Source of the DNA: CAYLHB01 sp041908795
GTDB lineage: Bacteria; Patescibacteriota; Minisyncoccia; Phycocordibacterales; UBA12088
DNA length: 22,224 bases
Assembly (NCBI GenBank): GCA_041908795.1
Contig: JAYRER010000007.1
Span: forward strand, 1-22,224
Direction: 5' to 3'
Made by a program: the position numbers and the translations under genes. Positions 1-6,940 of this stretch are shown piece by piece. Under the pieces are notes generated by a model. The model did no database searches, was not told where the DNA came from, and worked only from the letters and a program-made list of their open reading frames with translations. Position 1 is the stretch's first letter; every line of letters starts with the position of its first letter.

Positions 1-163
1 TAAAGTGACGCGCAAGGAATTGAAGCACGTGCAAGACCTACTGAACGAACGACCACGCAAGGTTTTGGACTGGCGAACACCGAAAGAAGCGTTCGAGGAA
101 TTATTAGAAAAACGTGCAGTTAGAGTTTGAGTCCAAGTTGTTCTGACTTTAGGTGCGGGATAC
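1..163 (+). mobile_element. Right end of an IS30-family insertion sequence (partial)
   Basis: The first 130 bases code for the end of an IS30-type transposase, so the window opens inside an insertion sequence. The element should end in a terminal inverted repeat shortly after the stop codon, and the bases after 130 (GTCCAAGTTGTTCTGACTTT onward) are the candidate. The left end is outside the window, so neither the repeat nor a target duplication can be confirmed. The right boundary given here is a guess. Confidence 0.4.
2..130 (+). CDS. IS30-family transposase, C-terminal fragment
   Basis: An open frame enters from the left edge and ends with TGA at 128-130, giving 42 residues. It reads KELKHVQDLLNERPRKVLDW followed by RTPKEAFEELL. 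The LNxRPRKxLxWRTPxEaF pattern is the usual end of IS30-family DDE transposases, just after the catalytic glutamate. These enzymes cut and join the element ends during transposition. The catalytic D, D and E residues lie upstream of the window, so I cannot say whether the copy is intact. No other transposase gene is visible in the window. Confidence 0.8.
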   Translation, partial: KVTRKELKHVQDLLNERPRKVLDWRTPKEAFEELLEKRAVRV

Positions 164-298
164 GTGATACATCTACTTGAGTTGTATGTTGTGGTAGTAC
201 TTTCACTTCTTGCTGAATTGGCTTTGATGACGATCGCACTCTACACAGTACTTATCATGGGGTGGAAACAAGGGGATACTGCGCGCGTGTCTGTTTAA
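164..298 (+). CDS. Short hydrophobic ORF next to the IS end, possible gene remnant
   Basis: The GTG at 164 opens 44 codons ending with TAA at 296-298, and the frame is open back to the transposase stop at 128-130. The product is mostly one hydrophobic stretch (LYVVVVLSLLAELALMTIAL) followed by a short polar tail, so it would be a single-pass membrane peptide. I do not recognise a family. It lies directly beside the putative IS end, so it may be the 3' part of a membrane-protein gene cut by the element, or a chance ORF. No convincing ribosome-binding site was seen. Confidence 0.25.
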   Translation: MIHLLELYVVVVLSLLAELALMTIALYTVLIMGWKQGDTARVSV

Positions 299-400
299 CC
301 TTAGTTCCACAAAGTTCAAGCACAGAATAATCAAATAAGTTGGTTATTTAATTTTGAAACACAAGCAGTCCGAGAGCTTGAAGTTATAAACCTGGACGAA

Positions 401-429
401 TTGGTGGGCACGGAAGGGTCGCATATACT
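401..429 (+). promoter_or_regulatory. Promoter of the MacAB-like operon, apparently leaderless
   Basis: A -35 box TTGGTG (401-406), a 17-base spacer and a -10 box TATACT (424-429) stand 7 bases before the GTG at 437. Transcription would begin at or next to the start codon. The TTG that gives the longest form of the downstream ORF is the first base triplet of the -35 box, which argues against that longer form. The region 299-400 shows nothing else recognisable. Confidence 0.65.
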
Positions 430-436
430 GTACTGT

Positions 437-1945
437 GTGAAGTACGGTACTTTTTTCAAAAAATACGTGCTCGTTGTAGCACCCCTCATAGTTGTTGCGT
501 GTGGGGTACTCTGGTATGTCTTCGTCGAGCGTGAGCAACAAGCACCCGAGGTTGTTGTTGCAGAGCGAGGGGTAGTACAGCGCTTGGTGTCGGTCTCGGG
601 CACGTTGGAAACACAACGTGAGGCACGGCTCCAATTTCAAGGCGTGGGTACCGTGGATCGTGTGCACGTGCGCGTGGGTAATCAGGTGAGTGAGGGAGAT
701 GTGCTCGCAACCCTAAGCGACGCCACCCTGCGTGCCGAGCGTGCTGAAGCGCGGGCGTCTCTCAAAGCCGCAGAAGCGACGAGAGACGAGCTTCGAGTTG
801 GTGCAACCGATACCGCTCGTGCACTCGCGAAAGAAAACGTCACCAGTAAAGAAATTGCACTGGAGCGTACGCGTGTAGAGCAAGGGCTCCTGGTTAAAAA
901 CGCACAAAAAGTGCTGTTCTCAAGCGGTTTGGTTGCTCGAGCGGTGGAAGCTACCGAGGAAGCGACACCCCCCACCATTTCCGGAACGTACACCTGTGAA
1001 GGTTCGGGAACGTACCGTATGAAGGTCTTTACCTCGAACAGCGACTCCGGGTACTCATTCTACCTCACCGGTCTTGAGAGCGGTCTCTATGAGGTAACCA
1101 CCTCGCAACCGCTCGCCTTCGGTGTGTGCGGACTGTCCGCCAACTTTACCGCAGGTGACAGGTACACGGGAAGCGAGTGGGAGGTGCGTATACCAAACAT
1201 GGAGAGTGCGCTGTACGTCGCCAACCAAAACGCGTACGAGCTGGCGAACACGAATGCGGAGAGCAGGGTACGTCTCGCAGAGCTGGAGCTTGCGGTCGCG
1301 AGAGCGAGTGCGAGCAATACACTCGCAGGGGCTACCGCCGAAGTACTCGCCGGAGCGGACGCCGCCGTTGACCAGGCGGAGGCCCGCCTTTCTCGTGTTG
1401 AGGCACTCCTTGATGAGCGCGTCTTGCGCGCGCCCTTTGCAGGCACGATTACCGCAGTTGATTTTGAGGTGGGTGAAACATCGTCTATTGAGAGCGGCAT
1501 CACGCTTGTCGCGTCCGGCACGTACACCGTAGTCGCGCGTGTTCCCGAGATTGACGTCAACCAGGTGATGGTGGGGCAGTCGGCGCTTGTACGATTTGAC
1601 ACTGATATCGAGCAGTCGTTTGAAGGCACCATCACCTTTGTTTCCCCGACTGCGACTGCAATAAGCGGGGTTGCGTACTTCGAGGTGCGCATTGAGCTTG
1701 CGGACCCGCCCTTGTGGTTGCGCAACGGGTTGAATGCCGACATTGACATCGTGACGGCGGAGAGCGACGGTACGAGCATTCGTCTCCCGAGCTACGTGGT
1801 CCGCTATTACGACGCTTCGCCGTACGTGCTTGTGGCCGACGAGGTCGGGGTAAGCACCACGACGGTTCGTGTCGAGCTCGTGGGCAACGACGGGTACACA
1901 GCAGTCGGTGGCATACCAACGGGCACGCGTGTGGTTACTCCCTAG
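437..1945 (+). CDS. HlyD/MacA-type membrane-fusion (periplasmic adaptor-like) protein
   Basis: This 502-residue protein would link an ABC permease to the cell exterior. Residues 10-30 form a membrane anchor. A first half-lipoyl (barrel-sandwich) segment lies near 69-95 (GNQVSEGDVLATL), followed by an alanine- and arginine-rich coiled coil. The second half-lipoyl begins near 330 (RAPFAGTITAVDFEVGE), and beta-barrel and membrane-proximal domains run to the C-terminus. Unusually, a beta-rich insert of about 90 residues (roughly 178-268) with two cysteines (187 and 231) sits between the two coil helices, at the hairpin tip. The GTG start was chosen because translation from the upstream TTG at 401 would overlap the promoter. 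The stop is 2 bases before the permease gene, so the two are co-transcribed. Family assignment is firm; the exported substrate is unknown. Confidence 0.85.
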   Translation: MKYGTFFKKYVLVVAPLIVVACGVLWYVFVEREQQAPEVVVAERGVVQRLVSVSGTLETQREARLQFQGVGTVDRVHVRVGNQVSEGDVLATLSDATLRAERAEARASLKAAEATRDELRVGATDTARALAKENVTSKEIALERTRVEQGLLVKNAQKVLFSSGLVARAVEATEEATPPTISGTYTCEGSGTYRMKVFTSNSDSGYSFYLTGLESGLYEVTTSQPLAFGVCGLSANFTAGDRYTGSEWEVRIPNMESALYVANQNAYELANTNAESRVRLAELELAVARASASNTLAGATAEVLAGADAAVDQAEARLSRVEALLDERVLRAPFAGTITAVDFEVGETSSIESGITLVASGTYTVVARVPEIDVNQVMVGQSALVRFDTDIEQSFEGTITFVSPTATAISGVAYFEVRIELADPPLWLRNGLNADIDIVTAESDGTSIRLPSYVVRYYDASPYVLVADEVGVSTTTVRVELVGNDGYTAVGGIPTGTRVVTP

Positions 1946-1947
1946 CT

Positions 1948-3201
1948 ATGCGAGCACTGCGCATCGGCCTCTTGCTGGGTTTTCGACAATTACAGCGGGC
2001 AAACCCGTGGACGACGGGACTCATCATTTTTGTCATGATGGTCACGTTTTTGAATCTGATTGCGATTTCCGGTATTCTCGTGGGTCTCATTGTCGGCTCG
2101 GAGCGCGCGGTAGAGGACCGTGTGCTCGGCAATATCATCATTACCCCGCTCGGTAACGACGACACCATCGAGCAAACAGAAGTGGTTCGACGAACACTTG
2201 CGACGATTCCTGACATTGTTGCGTACAGTGTGCGCTACGAGCGCGGTGCACAGATAGAGGCAAACTACCAAGTGCGACGTGATTTTCGCACCGAGCCCAA
2301 TGTGGTTGCAACGCCCATTGTCGGTATAGATCCGTTCGCCGAGGAAGCAGTGACGGGAATTTCTGACACTGTGGTTGAGGGAGAGTACTTTGAACCGGGA
2401 GAGTCCGGCTACATCATTCTCGGGTCCTTGCTCCTCGAGCGTTACACCCAAGACTTTGCCGACATTCTCGGAGCACTGCGCGATGTGGTGCCCGGCGACA
2501 AGGTGCTCGTGACGGTACACGGTGCTACGCGCGAGTACACCATTAAGGGTATTGTGAATGCGAAAGCGGGTGCCATTGCGAGTAGAGCGTACATGCCGGA
2601 GCAGGAATTGCGGCGATTGAGCCAAAGCGTGAGTCGCGATGCGGATGAAATTGCGCTACGTCTCGCGAGCGATAGTCCCGAGGAAGCGGCGCGCGTACAG
2701 GCGATACTCCTTGCTCAAGGGTTGGGCGACTACGCGCGGGTGCGCACGTTTTCCGAAGCGCTCCCAAAGTTTCTCAAGGACATTAAGCAGACGTTCACCG
2801 TGCTTGGCACATTCATCGGTGCGGTGGGAATCATTGTCGCATCAATCACCATTTTTATCATCGTGTTCATCAATGCGCTCGCTCGCCAGCGCCAAATCGG
2901 GATTCTCAAAGGAATCGGTATTCACGCTCGTGCCATTGAGGTGGCGTACGTGTTTCAAGCGGGGTGCTACGCGCTTGTCGGTTCGGCGTTGGGTGCACTG
3001 CTCACGTACGGCTTCCTCGTGCAGTACTTTGACCGGAACCCCATCAACTTTCCCTTCAGTGACGGTGTGCTCGTGGCAGAACCTTTTGAAACATTGGTGC
3101 GCTTCTTGTTCCTGTTTGGCATATCACTAGGCGCCGGGTTTCTCCCCGCGTGGCTCATTGTGCGTCGCAACACACTGAACTCCATTCTCGGTCGTCGCTA
3201 A
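1948..3201 (+). CDS. FtsX/MacB-type ABC transporter permease
   Basis: A 417-residue permease of the MacB/LolC/FtsX type (type VII ABC superfamily). One N-terminal membrane helix (about 24-51) is followed by an extracytoplasmic MacB_PCD-like domain (about 52-280). Three C-terminal helices make up the FtsX domain, with the typical RQRQIGILKGIG segment after the first of them. There is no fused ATPase domain; the ATPase is encoded by the next gene, 7 bases downstream. With the upstream membrane-fusion protein this makes a complete inner-membrane export machine. Such systems move lipoproteins, peptides or macrolides by a mechanotransmission mechanism; which of these applies here cannot be read from the sequence. 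No Shine-Dalgarno precedes the ATG, which is 2 bases after the previous stop. Confidence 0.87.
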   Translation: MRALRIGLLLGFRQLQRANPWTTGLIIFVMMVTFLNLIAISGILVGLIVGSERAVEDRVLGNIIITPLGNDDTIEQTEVVRRTLATIPDIVAYSVRYERGAQIEANYQVRRDFRTEPNVVATPIVGIDPFAEEAVTGISDTVVEGEYFEPGESGYIILGSLLLERYTQDFADILGALRDVVPGDKVLVTVHGATREYTIKGIVNAKAGAIASRAYMPEQELRRLSQSVSRDADEIALRLASDSPEEAARVQAILLAQGLGDYARVRTFSEALPKFLKDIKQTFTVLGTFIGAVGIIVASITIFIIVFINALARQRQIGILKGIGIHARAIEVAYVFQAGCYALVGSALGALLTYGFLVQYFDRNPINFPFSDGVLVAEPFETLVRFLFLFGISLGAGFLPAWLIVRRNTLNSILGRR

Positions 3202-3208
3202 CGCCACC

Positions 3209-3913
3209 ATGCCACTCATTACAGCAACGAATGTCGAACGAACGTTTACCGCAGGTACTGTGGTGACGCAGGTACTTAAGGGTATCACGATGACGGTTGC
3301 GCGCGGTGAGTTTCTCGGCATCATGGGGAGGTCGGGTGCGGGCAAATCAACACTCATGTACCAGCTCTCGCTCCTCGATGAGCCGACGACAGGTACCATA
3401 CGTATTGCGGATACCGACATCACACAGCTGTCCGAGGCCGAGCGAACATCGTTTCGTCTTGGTATGCTCGGGTACGTCTTTCAAGATTATGCGCTGGTGC
3501 CCGACCTCTCCGCGGAAGAAAACGTGATGCTCCCCATTCTCATGCGTGGCGGCGCGTGGACAGATGCACGCACCGAGTCTCGTCGAGCGCTCGACGACGG
3601 GGGGCTCGCCGGAAAGTACGGGAACCTCCCATCCCAGCTCTCGGGCGGTGAACAGCAACGTGTGGCGATAGCTCGGGCGGTGGCGGGAAAACCACAGATT
3701 CTATTTGCGGACGAGCCGACGGCAAACCTCGACAGTGTGTCGGGGCGCCAAATAATTGACTTGATAGGGTGCCTCAATCGCACCATCGGGCAAACGGTCG
3801 TGATGGTAACCCATGAGCGTGAGTATGCGGACAACTGCCACCGCATCATCCACATGGAAGATGGTCGTATCGTGCACGAAGAACACTTACGCCCACTTGA
3901 GCAGGCTTCATAG
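3209..3913 (+). CDS. MacB/LolD-type ABC transporter ATP-binding protein
   Basis: A 234-residue ATPase with every canonical element: Walker A GRSGAGKST (40-48), Q-loop glutamine 92, signature LSGGEQQR (144-151), Walker B ILFADEPT with Asp168 and Glu169, D-loop ANLD (172-175) and switch His202 (MVTHE). It hydrolyses ATP to drive the FtsX-type permease encoded just upstream. The size and the LSGGEQQR signature fit the MacB/LolD/FtsE group. It is the last gene of the three-gene operon; no clear terminator follows, and the 96 bases to the next gene contain a new promoter. Confidence 0.93.
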   Translation: MPLITATNVERTFTAGTVVTQVLKGITMTVARGEFLGIMGRSGAGKSTLMYQLSLLDEPTTGTIRIADTDITQLSEAERTSFRLGMLGYVFQDYALVPDLSAEENVMLPILMRGGAWTDARTESRRALDDGGLAGKYGNLPSQLSGGEQQRVAIARAVAGKPQILFADEPTANLDSVSGRQIIDLIGCLNRTIGQTVVMVTHEREYADNCHRIIHMEDGRIVHEEHLRPLEQAS

Positions 3914-3975
3914 ATGGAGTTGTATGCAGGTGGTTTGAACTAGCCCGGACATGCGCGCTCTGCACCACAATACGG

Positions 3976-4003
3976 TTGCTCGCTTTCCAGTTTGCTGTAG
4001 CAT
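3976..4003 (+). promoter_or_regulatory. Promoter of the DUF2177-DUF1295 gene pair
   Basis: TTGCTC (3976-3981), a 16-base spacer and TAGCAT (3998-4003) precede the ATG at 4010 by 6 bases. This places the transcription start at or beside the ATG. The intervening AGGGG resembles a Shine-Dalgarno but ends one base from the ATG, too close to work as one. Confidence 0.55.
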
Positions 4004-4009
4004 AGGGGT

Positions 4010-4417
4010 ATGACCACCCTTCAGTACCTTTACCTCTACCTCCTCACGGTGCCGGTGTTTTTCGCCATAGACATGGTGTGGCTTGGAGTCGTGGCGAAGG
4101 GGTTCTACCAAGACAAGCTCGCGGTATTTCTCGGTCCGGTCAACTGGTCCGCGGCAATCCTCTTCTACCTCCTCTACATTGTGGGTATCTTGGTGTTTGC
4201 GGTACTGCCCGCCGTGACCGCCCAGTCATTCATGCGGGCGATTCTACTCGGTGCATTCTTCGGCTTCGTCGCGTACGCAACGTACGACCTCACCAACCTC
4301 GCGACACTCAAGAACTGGCCGCTCTCGGTCACTCTCGTGGACATGCTCTGGGGCGCCGTGCTCACAGGCTCGGTTGCCGCCGCAAGCTACCAGATAGCGC
4401 AGTGGCTTCTCCGTTAG
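4010..4417 (+). CDS. DUF2177 family membrane protein
   Basis: A 135-residue, strongly hydrophobic protein with about four membrane helices. It has the features I associate with DUF2177: an N-terminal FFAIDMVWLGVVAKGFYQ segment, then FYLLYIVGILVF, and a YATYDLTNLATLKNWPL segment before the last helix. The biochemical function of the family is unknown. It is often found beside DUF1295 proteins, as here, where the next gene starts 4 bases after its stop. The pair may act on membrane lipids or other hydrophobic substrates, but that is inferred from company only. It is probably translated from a leaderless transcript. Confidence 0.8.
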   Translation: MTTLQYLYLYLLTVPVFFAIDMVWLGVVAKGFYQDKLAVFLGPVNWSAAILFYLLYIVGILVFAVLPAVTAQSFMRAILLGAFFGFVAYATYDLTNLATLKNWPLSVTLVDMLWGAVLTGSVAAASYQIAQWLLR

Positions 4418-4421
4418 TCAT

Positions 4422-5207
4422 ATGGCACTTGTAGACGTGCTCGTAGTCGTACTCCTCACACTCTTTGGGTATGTCACGACGCTCTTTGTGGTGGGGCTCT
4501 TTTTGCGCCGCAATGACATCGCAGATGTGGCGTGGGGGCCCGGGGTGCTCCTTGCGGGACTCACCGCGGTACTCGTCTCCGGCGCGCGCGACATTCCGGT
4601 GCTGATTGTGCTCGGGTGCGTCTCGCTCTGGGCGGTGCGACTCGGTGTGCGGATTTTTTTGCGCAACCGCAAGAAGGGCGAGGACTACCGCTACCGTGCG
4701 TGGCGTGAGAGCTGGGGCAGATGGTTTTTTGTGCGGAGTTACCTGCAGGTCTACCTCCTCCAAGGGTTCCTCATGGCGGTGGTGGGCTATCCCCTCATCC
4801 ACCTCGCGGTGTTTGGAACTGGCGAGTATGCGTGGGCGTTCCTTATCGTGGGCGGGGCGGTGTGGCTCTCGGGATTCTATTTTGAGGTGGTGGGTGACGT
4901 TGAGCTTGACCGCTTCATGCGACTGCCCGAGAACAAGGGGAAGCTCCTCACCACCGGCTTGTGGCGCTACTCGCGCCACCCCAACTATTTTGGCGAGGTG
5001 ACGATGTGGTGGGGTGTATGGCTCATGATACTCTCCACGCCGTTCGGAGTCGTCGCTCTCGTGAGCCCGATTACCATCACCCTCCTCATACTTCGGGTCT
5101 CCGGCATACCAATGCTTGAGGTGAAGCTTCGCGAACATCCCGAGTGGGCGGCGTATGCCGAGCGCACGAGTGCGTTTATTCCATGGCCGCCACGCACGAT
5201 TATGTAG
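4422..5207 (+). CDS. DUF1295 family membrane protein (steroid 5-alpha-reductase / ICMT-like fold)
   Basis: A 261-residue multi-pass membrane protein. The C-terminal LWRYSRHPNYFGEVTMWWG motif is the hallmark of DUF1295 and is shared with isoprenylcysteine methyltransferases and steroid reductases, where it contributes to cofactor binding. The N-terminal half carries RRNDIADVAWGPG, also typical. The length matches the family. It is co-transcribed with the DUF2177 gene (4-base gap, no Shine-Dalgarno). The substrate is unknown; an NAD(P)H-dependent reductase or a methyltransferase acting on a membrane lipid is possible. Related clusters in other bacteria often also encode a cyclopropane-fatty-acid-synthase-like enzyme, which is absent here. 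Confidence 0.85.
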   Translation: MALVDVLVVVLLTLFGYVTTLFVVGLFLRRNDIADVAWGPGVLLAGLTAVLVSGARDIPVLIVLGCVSLWAVRLGVRIFLRNRKKGEDYRYRAWRESWGRWFFVRSYLQVYLLQGFLMAVVGYPLIHLAVFGTGEYAWAFLIVGGAVWLSGFYFEVVGDVELDRFMRLPENKGKLLTTGLWRYSRHPNYFGEVTMWWGVWLMILSTPFGVVALVSPITITLLILRVSGIPMLEVKLREHPEWAAYAERTSAFIPWPPRTIM

Positions 5208-5212
5208 TGTAG

Positions 5213-5241
5213 TTGGTGTGCGGATGAGTAAGGAGTAGTGT
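5213..5241 (+). promoter_or_regulatory. Possible promoter of the DUF1801-fusion gene
   Basis: TTGGTG (5213-5218), a 17-base spacer and TAGTGT (5236-5241) lie ahead of the ATG at 5263. This would leave a leader of about 15 bases containing only a weak GGAA. CATAAT at 5245-5250 is an alternative -10 box without a good -35. Confidence 0.35.
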
Positions 5242-5262
5242 CATCATAATGGAATTTATAGT

Positions 5263-6156
5263 ATGAACTCTGTTGCTTCATACCTATCGCACATGAAATC
5301 TCCCGCAAAGGAATGTTTCTTGGCGGTGTGGGAGTCGGTGCAAAAATGCGCACCTCGTGCCGAGGTTGGGCTCCGCTATGGAGTGCCCGCACTCTCGCAC
5401 AAAGGGAAGGCACTTATTGCAGTTGCGGCGTTCAAGGAACATGTGGGTGTGTACCCGTTTAGTCCGGCGGTCATTCGTGCGTGTGCGGACGAGCTTGCAC
5501 ACTTTGATACCACAAAGGGAGGTTTCAAAATTGCGTTTGATGCGCATATCTCCGCGCATCTCCTCAAGCGAATAGTTACACTGCGCATGCGCGAAATTGA
5601 GAGCGGTGCCGGGGGAGTGGCACAAGTTGCTACAAAAAAGAAACATGAACGTTCAGTGCGACGTGTGTGTTCCCTCGACCCACTGCAACGCGGCTACACC
5701 TACATTTGTACGGAACCCGTGGGCCGTAATTTTGCACGTGGGTTTACGCCCGACCTTACCCCCAAAGAAATGCTCGCACTCGGCGTCTTCGATGGGTGGT
5801 ACTTTGAGGGTGCAAACGGTGAGTTTCCTGCGAGTTGGTTTGCACGTGTGCGACTTGCGGACAGTAAGCCCGATCCCTCGCTTAATTACTTTGGCGTGCA
5901 TGCGAGTCAAACGCGCGAGGAGTGGCAGAACAAGGGATGGATGCATCCCGATGATCCGCGCGGGTGGTTCCAGTGGTACTGTCGCTACTACCTCGGGAGG
6001 CGCCATGAGGATGACGAGCGGCAGATGAAGCGGTGGAAGGCGGTGCGTCGCCACATTGCACAGCTCGTCAAACATTGTCGCGGGGGGGATGTGTCGTGTC
6101 GTCGCGTTCAGCGCCAGGCACTCCTTCACTGGGCGTATGATAGTAGGCAGTATTGA
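5263..6156 (+). CDS. DUF1801-like domain fused to a conserved domain of unknown function
   Basis: A 297-residue soluble protein in two parts. Residues about 1-115 resemble DUF1801 (YdhG-like): ECFLAVWESV, then LRYGVPALSHKGKALIAVAA and the VGVYPFSPAVI strand. After a lysine-rich linker (about 123-132), residues about 140-297 contain a tryptophan-rich module with LTPKEMLALGVFDGWYF, LNYFGVHASQTREEWQNKGW, DDPRGWFQWYCRYYLGRR and a final CRRVQRQALLHWAYD. I recall this second module as a widely conserved but uncharacterised family in bacteria and archaea. No catalytic motif is evident. The gene stands alone between the DUF1295 gene and a hairpin-rich spacer. The function is unknown. Confidence 0.75.
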   Translation: MNSVASYLSHMKSPAKECFLAVWESVQKCAPRAEVGLRYGVPALSHKGKALIAVAAFKEHVGVYPFSPAVIRACADELAHFDTTKGGFKIAFDAHISAHLLKRIVTLRMREIESGAGGVAQVATKKKHERSVRRVCSLDPLQRGYTYICTEPVGRNFARGFTPDLTPKEMLALGVFDGWYFEGANGEFPASWFARVRLADSKPDPSLNYFGVHASQTREEWQNKGWMHPDDPRGWFQWYCRYYLGRRHEDDERQMKRWKAVRRHIAQLVKHCRGGDVSCRRVQRQALLHWAYDSRQY

Positions 6157-6175
6157 GGCAAGGGTTATATGTTGA

Positions 6176-6222
6176 GTTTTTCCAGATGGAAAAACACTGA
6201 AAAGATATTCACAGTGTTTTCC
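6176..6222 (+). other. Two mutually exclusive hairpins sharing one arm
   Basis: GTTTTTCC (6176-6183) pairs perfectly with GGAAAAAC (6188-6195) across a 4-base loop. The same GGAAAAAC, extended to 6199 as GGAAAAACACTG, also pairs with CAGTGTTTTCC (6212-6222) with one bulged A. Only one of the two can form at a time. The second hairpin ends in TTTTCC, so it could be a weak terminator for the gene ending at 6156. The pair could also act as an attenuator for the gene at 6258, but the likely start of that gene's transcript lies downstream of it. Confidence 0.5.
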
Positions 6223-6245
6223 TGTTCGCTCGAAGTGTAGGAGAG

Positions 6246-6251
6246 TAGAAT
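6246..6251 (+). promoter_or_regulatory. -10 box of the gene at 6258
   Basis: TAGAAT ends 6 bases before the ATG at 6258, the same spacing as at other genes in this window. The sequence at -35 distance (TGTTCG, 6223-6228) is poor. A leaderless transcript is likely. Confidence 0.45.
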
Positions 6252-6257
6252 GGCGGT

Positions 6258-6836
6258 ATGAACGACATATCTATGCCTTCCGATTGGAAAGAACGACTCA
6301 CCACGGTGACGCCTTTCTCGAAATATTTCGCAATGGTGGTGTTCATCGCACTTCCTTTTGTGGGTGCGTACCTAGGCGCCTCGCTTGGTGCCGAATGTGA
6401 GGTAGAGCGATTGGTGACAAAAGTTAATCCATCAAAAACAATTGCAGCAACTCCGGTGTCTGAGGTAACAAAAGTGGTTGAACTACGTGACCTTGATCCG
6501 GTGCAGGGTGGCTACAATGTAATAATCAATTCTGATCACACCATAGCAGTCGAGCTCAAAAGAGGCGGGGTTGATATGGAAGTAGAAGCGTATGAATCAA
6601 TCTTGCTTGATGAGGAATATCAACAAGTTACTCAATTCTTCACACAGGGTGTGTGGGAGAATGTTGCATCGGTTCCCGCACCGAACGTCGATGAGTTTGT
6701 GAGCACTATCGTTCTCTATGATCGTTCAGGTGCGGCACAAGAGGTGTCGCAACCATACAAAGCGATGACAGCAGAGTTCAAAGAGGCGTACGACTTACTT
6801 GTGACGCTCGCAAAAGCACCACTTCAGGGAGTGTAG
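6258..6836 (+). CDS. Single-pass membrane protein of unknown function
   Basis: A 192-residue protein I do not recognise. A short cytoplasmic N-terminus (DWKERLTTVTPFSK) is followed by one membrane helix (about residues 23-45, FAMVVFIALPFVGAYLGASL), a single cysteine (Cys48) just outside it, and an acidic extracytoplasmic domain of mixed alpha/beta character. The N-terminal pattern resembles other short anchored CPR proteins. It has its own -10 box and is followed by a clear hairpin terminator, so it is probably a monocistronic unit. Codon use appears more A/T-rich than in the flanking operons. No enzyme motif is visible. Confidence 0.65.
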   Translation: MNDISMPSDWKERLTTVTPFSKYFAMVVFIALPFVGAYLGASLGAECEVERLVTKVNPSKTIAATPVSEVTKVVELRDLDPVQGGYNVIINSDHTIAVELKRGGVDMEVEAYESILLDEEYQQVTQFFTQGVWENVASVPAPNVDEFVSTIVLYDRSGAAQEVSQPYKAMTAEFKEAYDLLVTLAKAPLQGV

Positions 6837-6860
6837 GGTAGATGCATCACATCATGTAGA

Positions 6861-6880
6861 CCGGCATAAGCCGGCCTTTT
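6861..6880 (+). terminator. Rho-independent terminator after the gene at 6258
   Basis: CCGGC (6861-6865), loop ATAA and GCCGG (6870-6874) form a tight GC-only stem followed by CCTTTT (6875-6880). It stands 24 bases after the TAG stop at 6834-6836. Confidence 0.7.
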
Positions 6881-6902
6881 CATGTGACGTTCATGGTCTT
6901 GT

Positions 6903-6933
6903 TTGCTACACTTGGTACATTACCAAGTAGCAC
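6903..6933 (+). promoter_or_regulatory. Cupin promoter with a perfect palindrome in the spacer
   Basis: A -35-like TTGCTA (6903-6908) and a weak -10-like TAGCAC (6928-6933) are separated by 19 bases, and the ATG at 6941 follows 7 bases later. The spacer is almost filled by the perfect inverted repeat CTTGGTA-CAT-TACCAAG (6911-6927). A palindrome centred in an overlong 19-base spacer is the known layout of MerR-family promoters, although an ordinary repressor site is equally possible. No MerR-type gene lies in the window. Confidence 0.5.
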
Positions 6934-6940
6934 CAAATGT

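Noticed and set aside
401..436. TTG start giving a 514-residue form of the membrane-fusion protein
   Set aside because: The 12 extra codons coincide with the -35 box and spacer of a good promoter, and the membrane anchor begins just after the GTG at 437.
4362..5138. Minus-strand open frame of 258 codons
   Set aside because: It lies antisense to the DUF1295 gene, is rich in His, Arg and Glu from reverse reading of a GC-rich gene, and matches no family I know.
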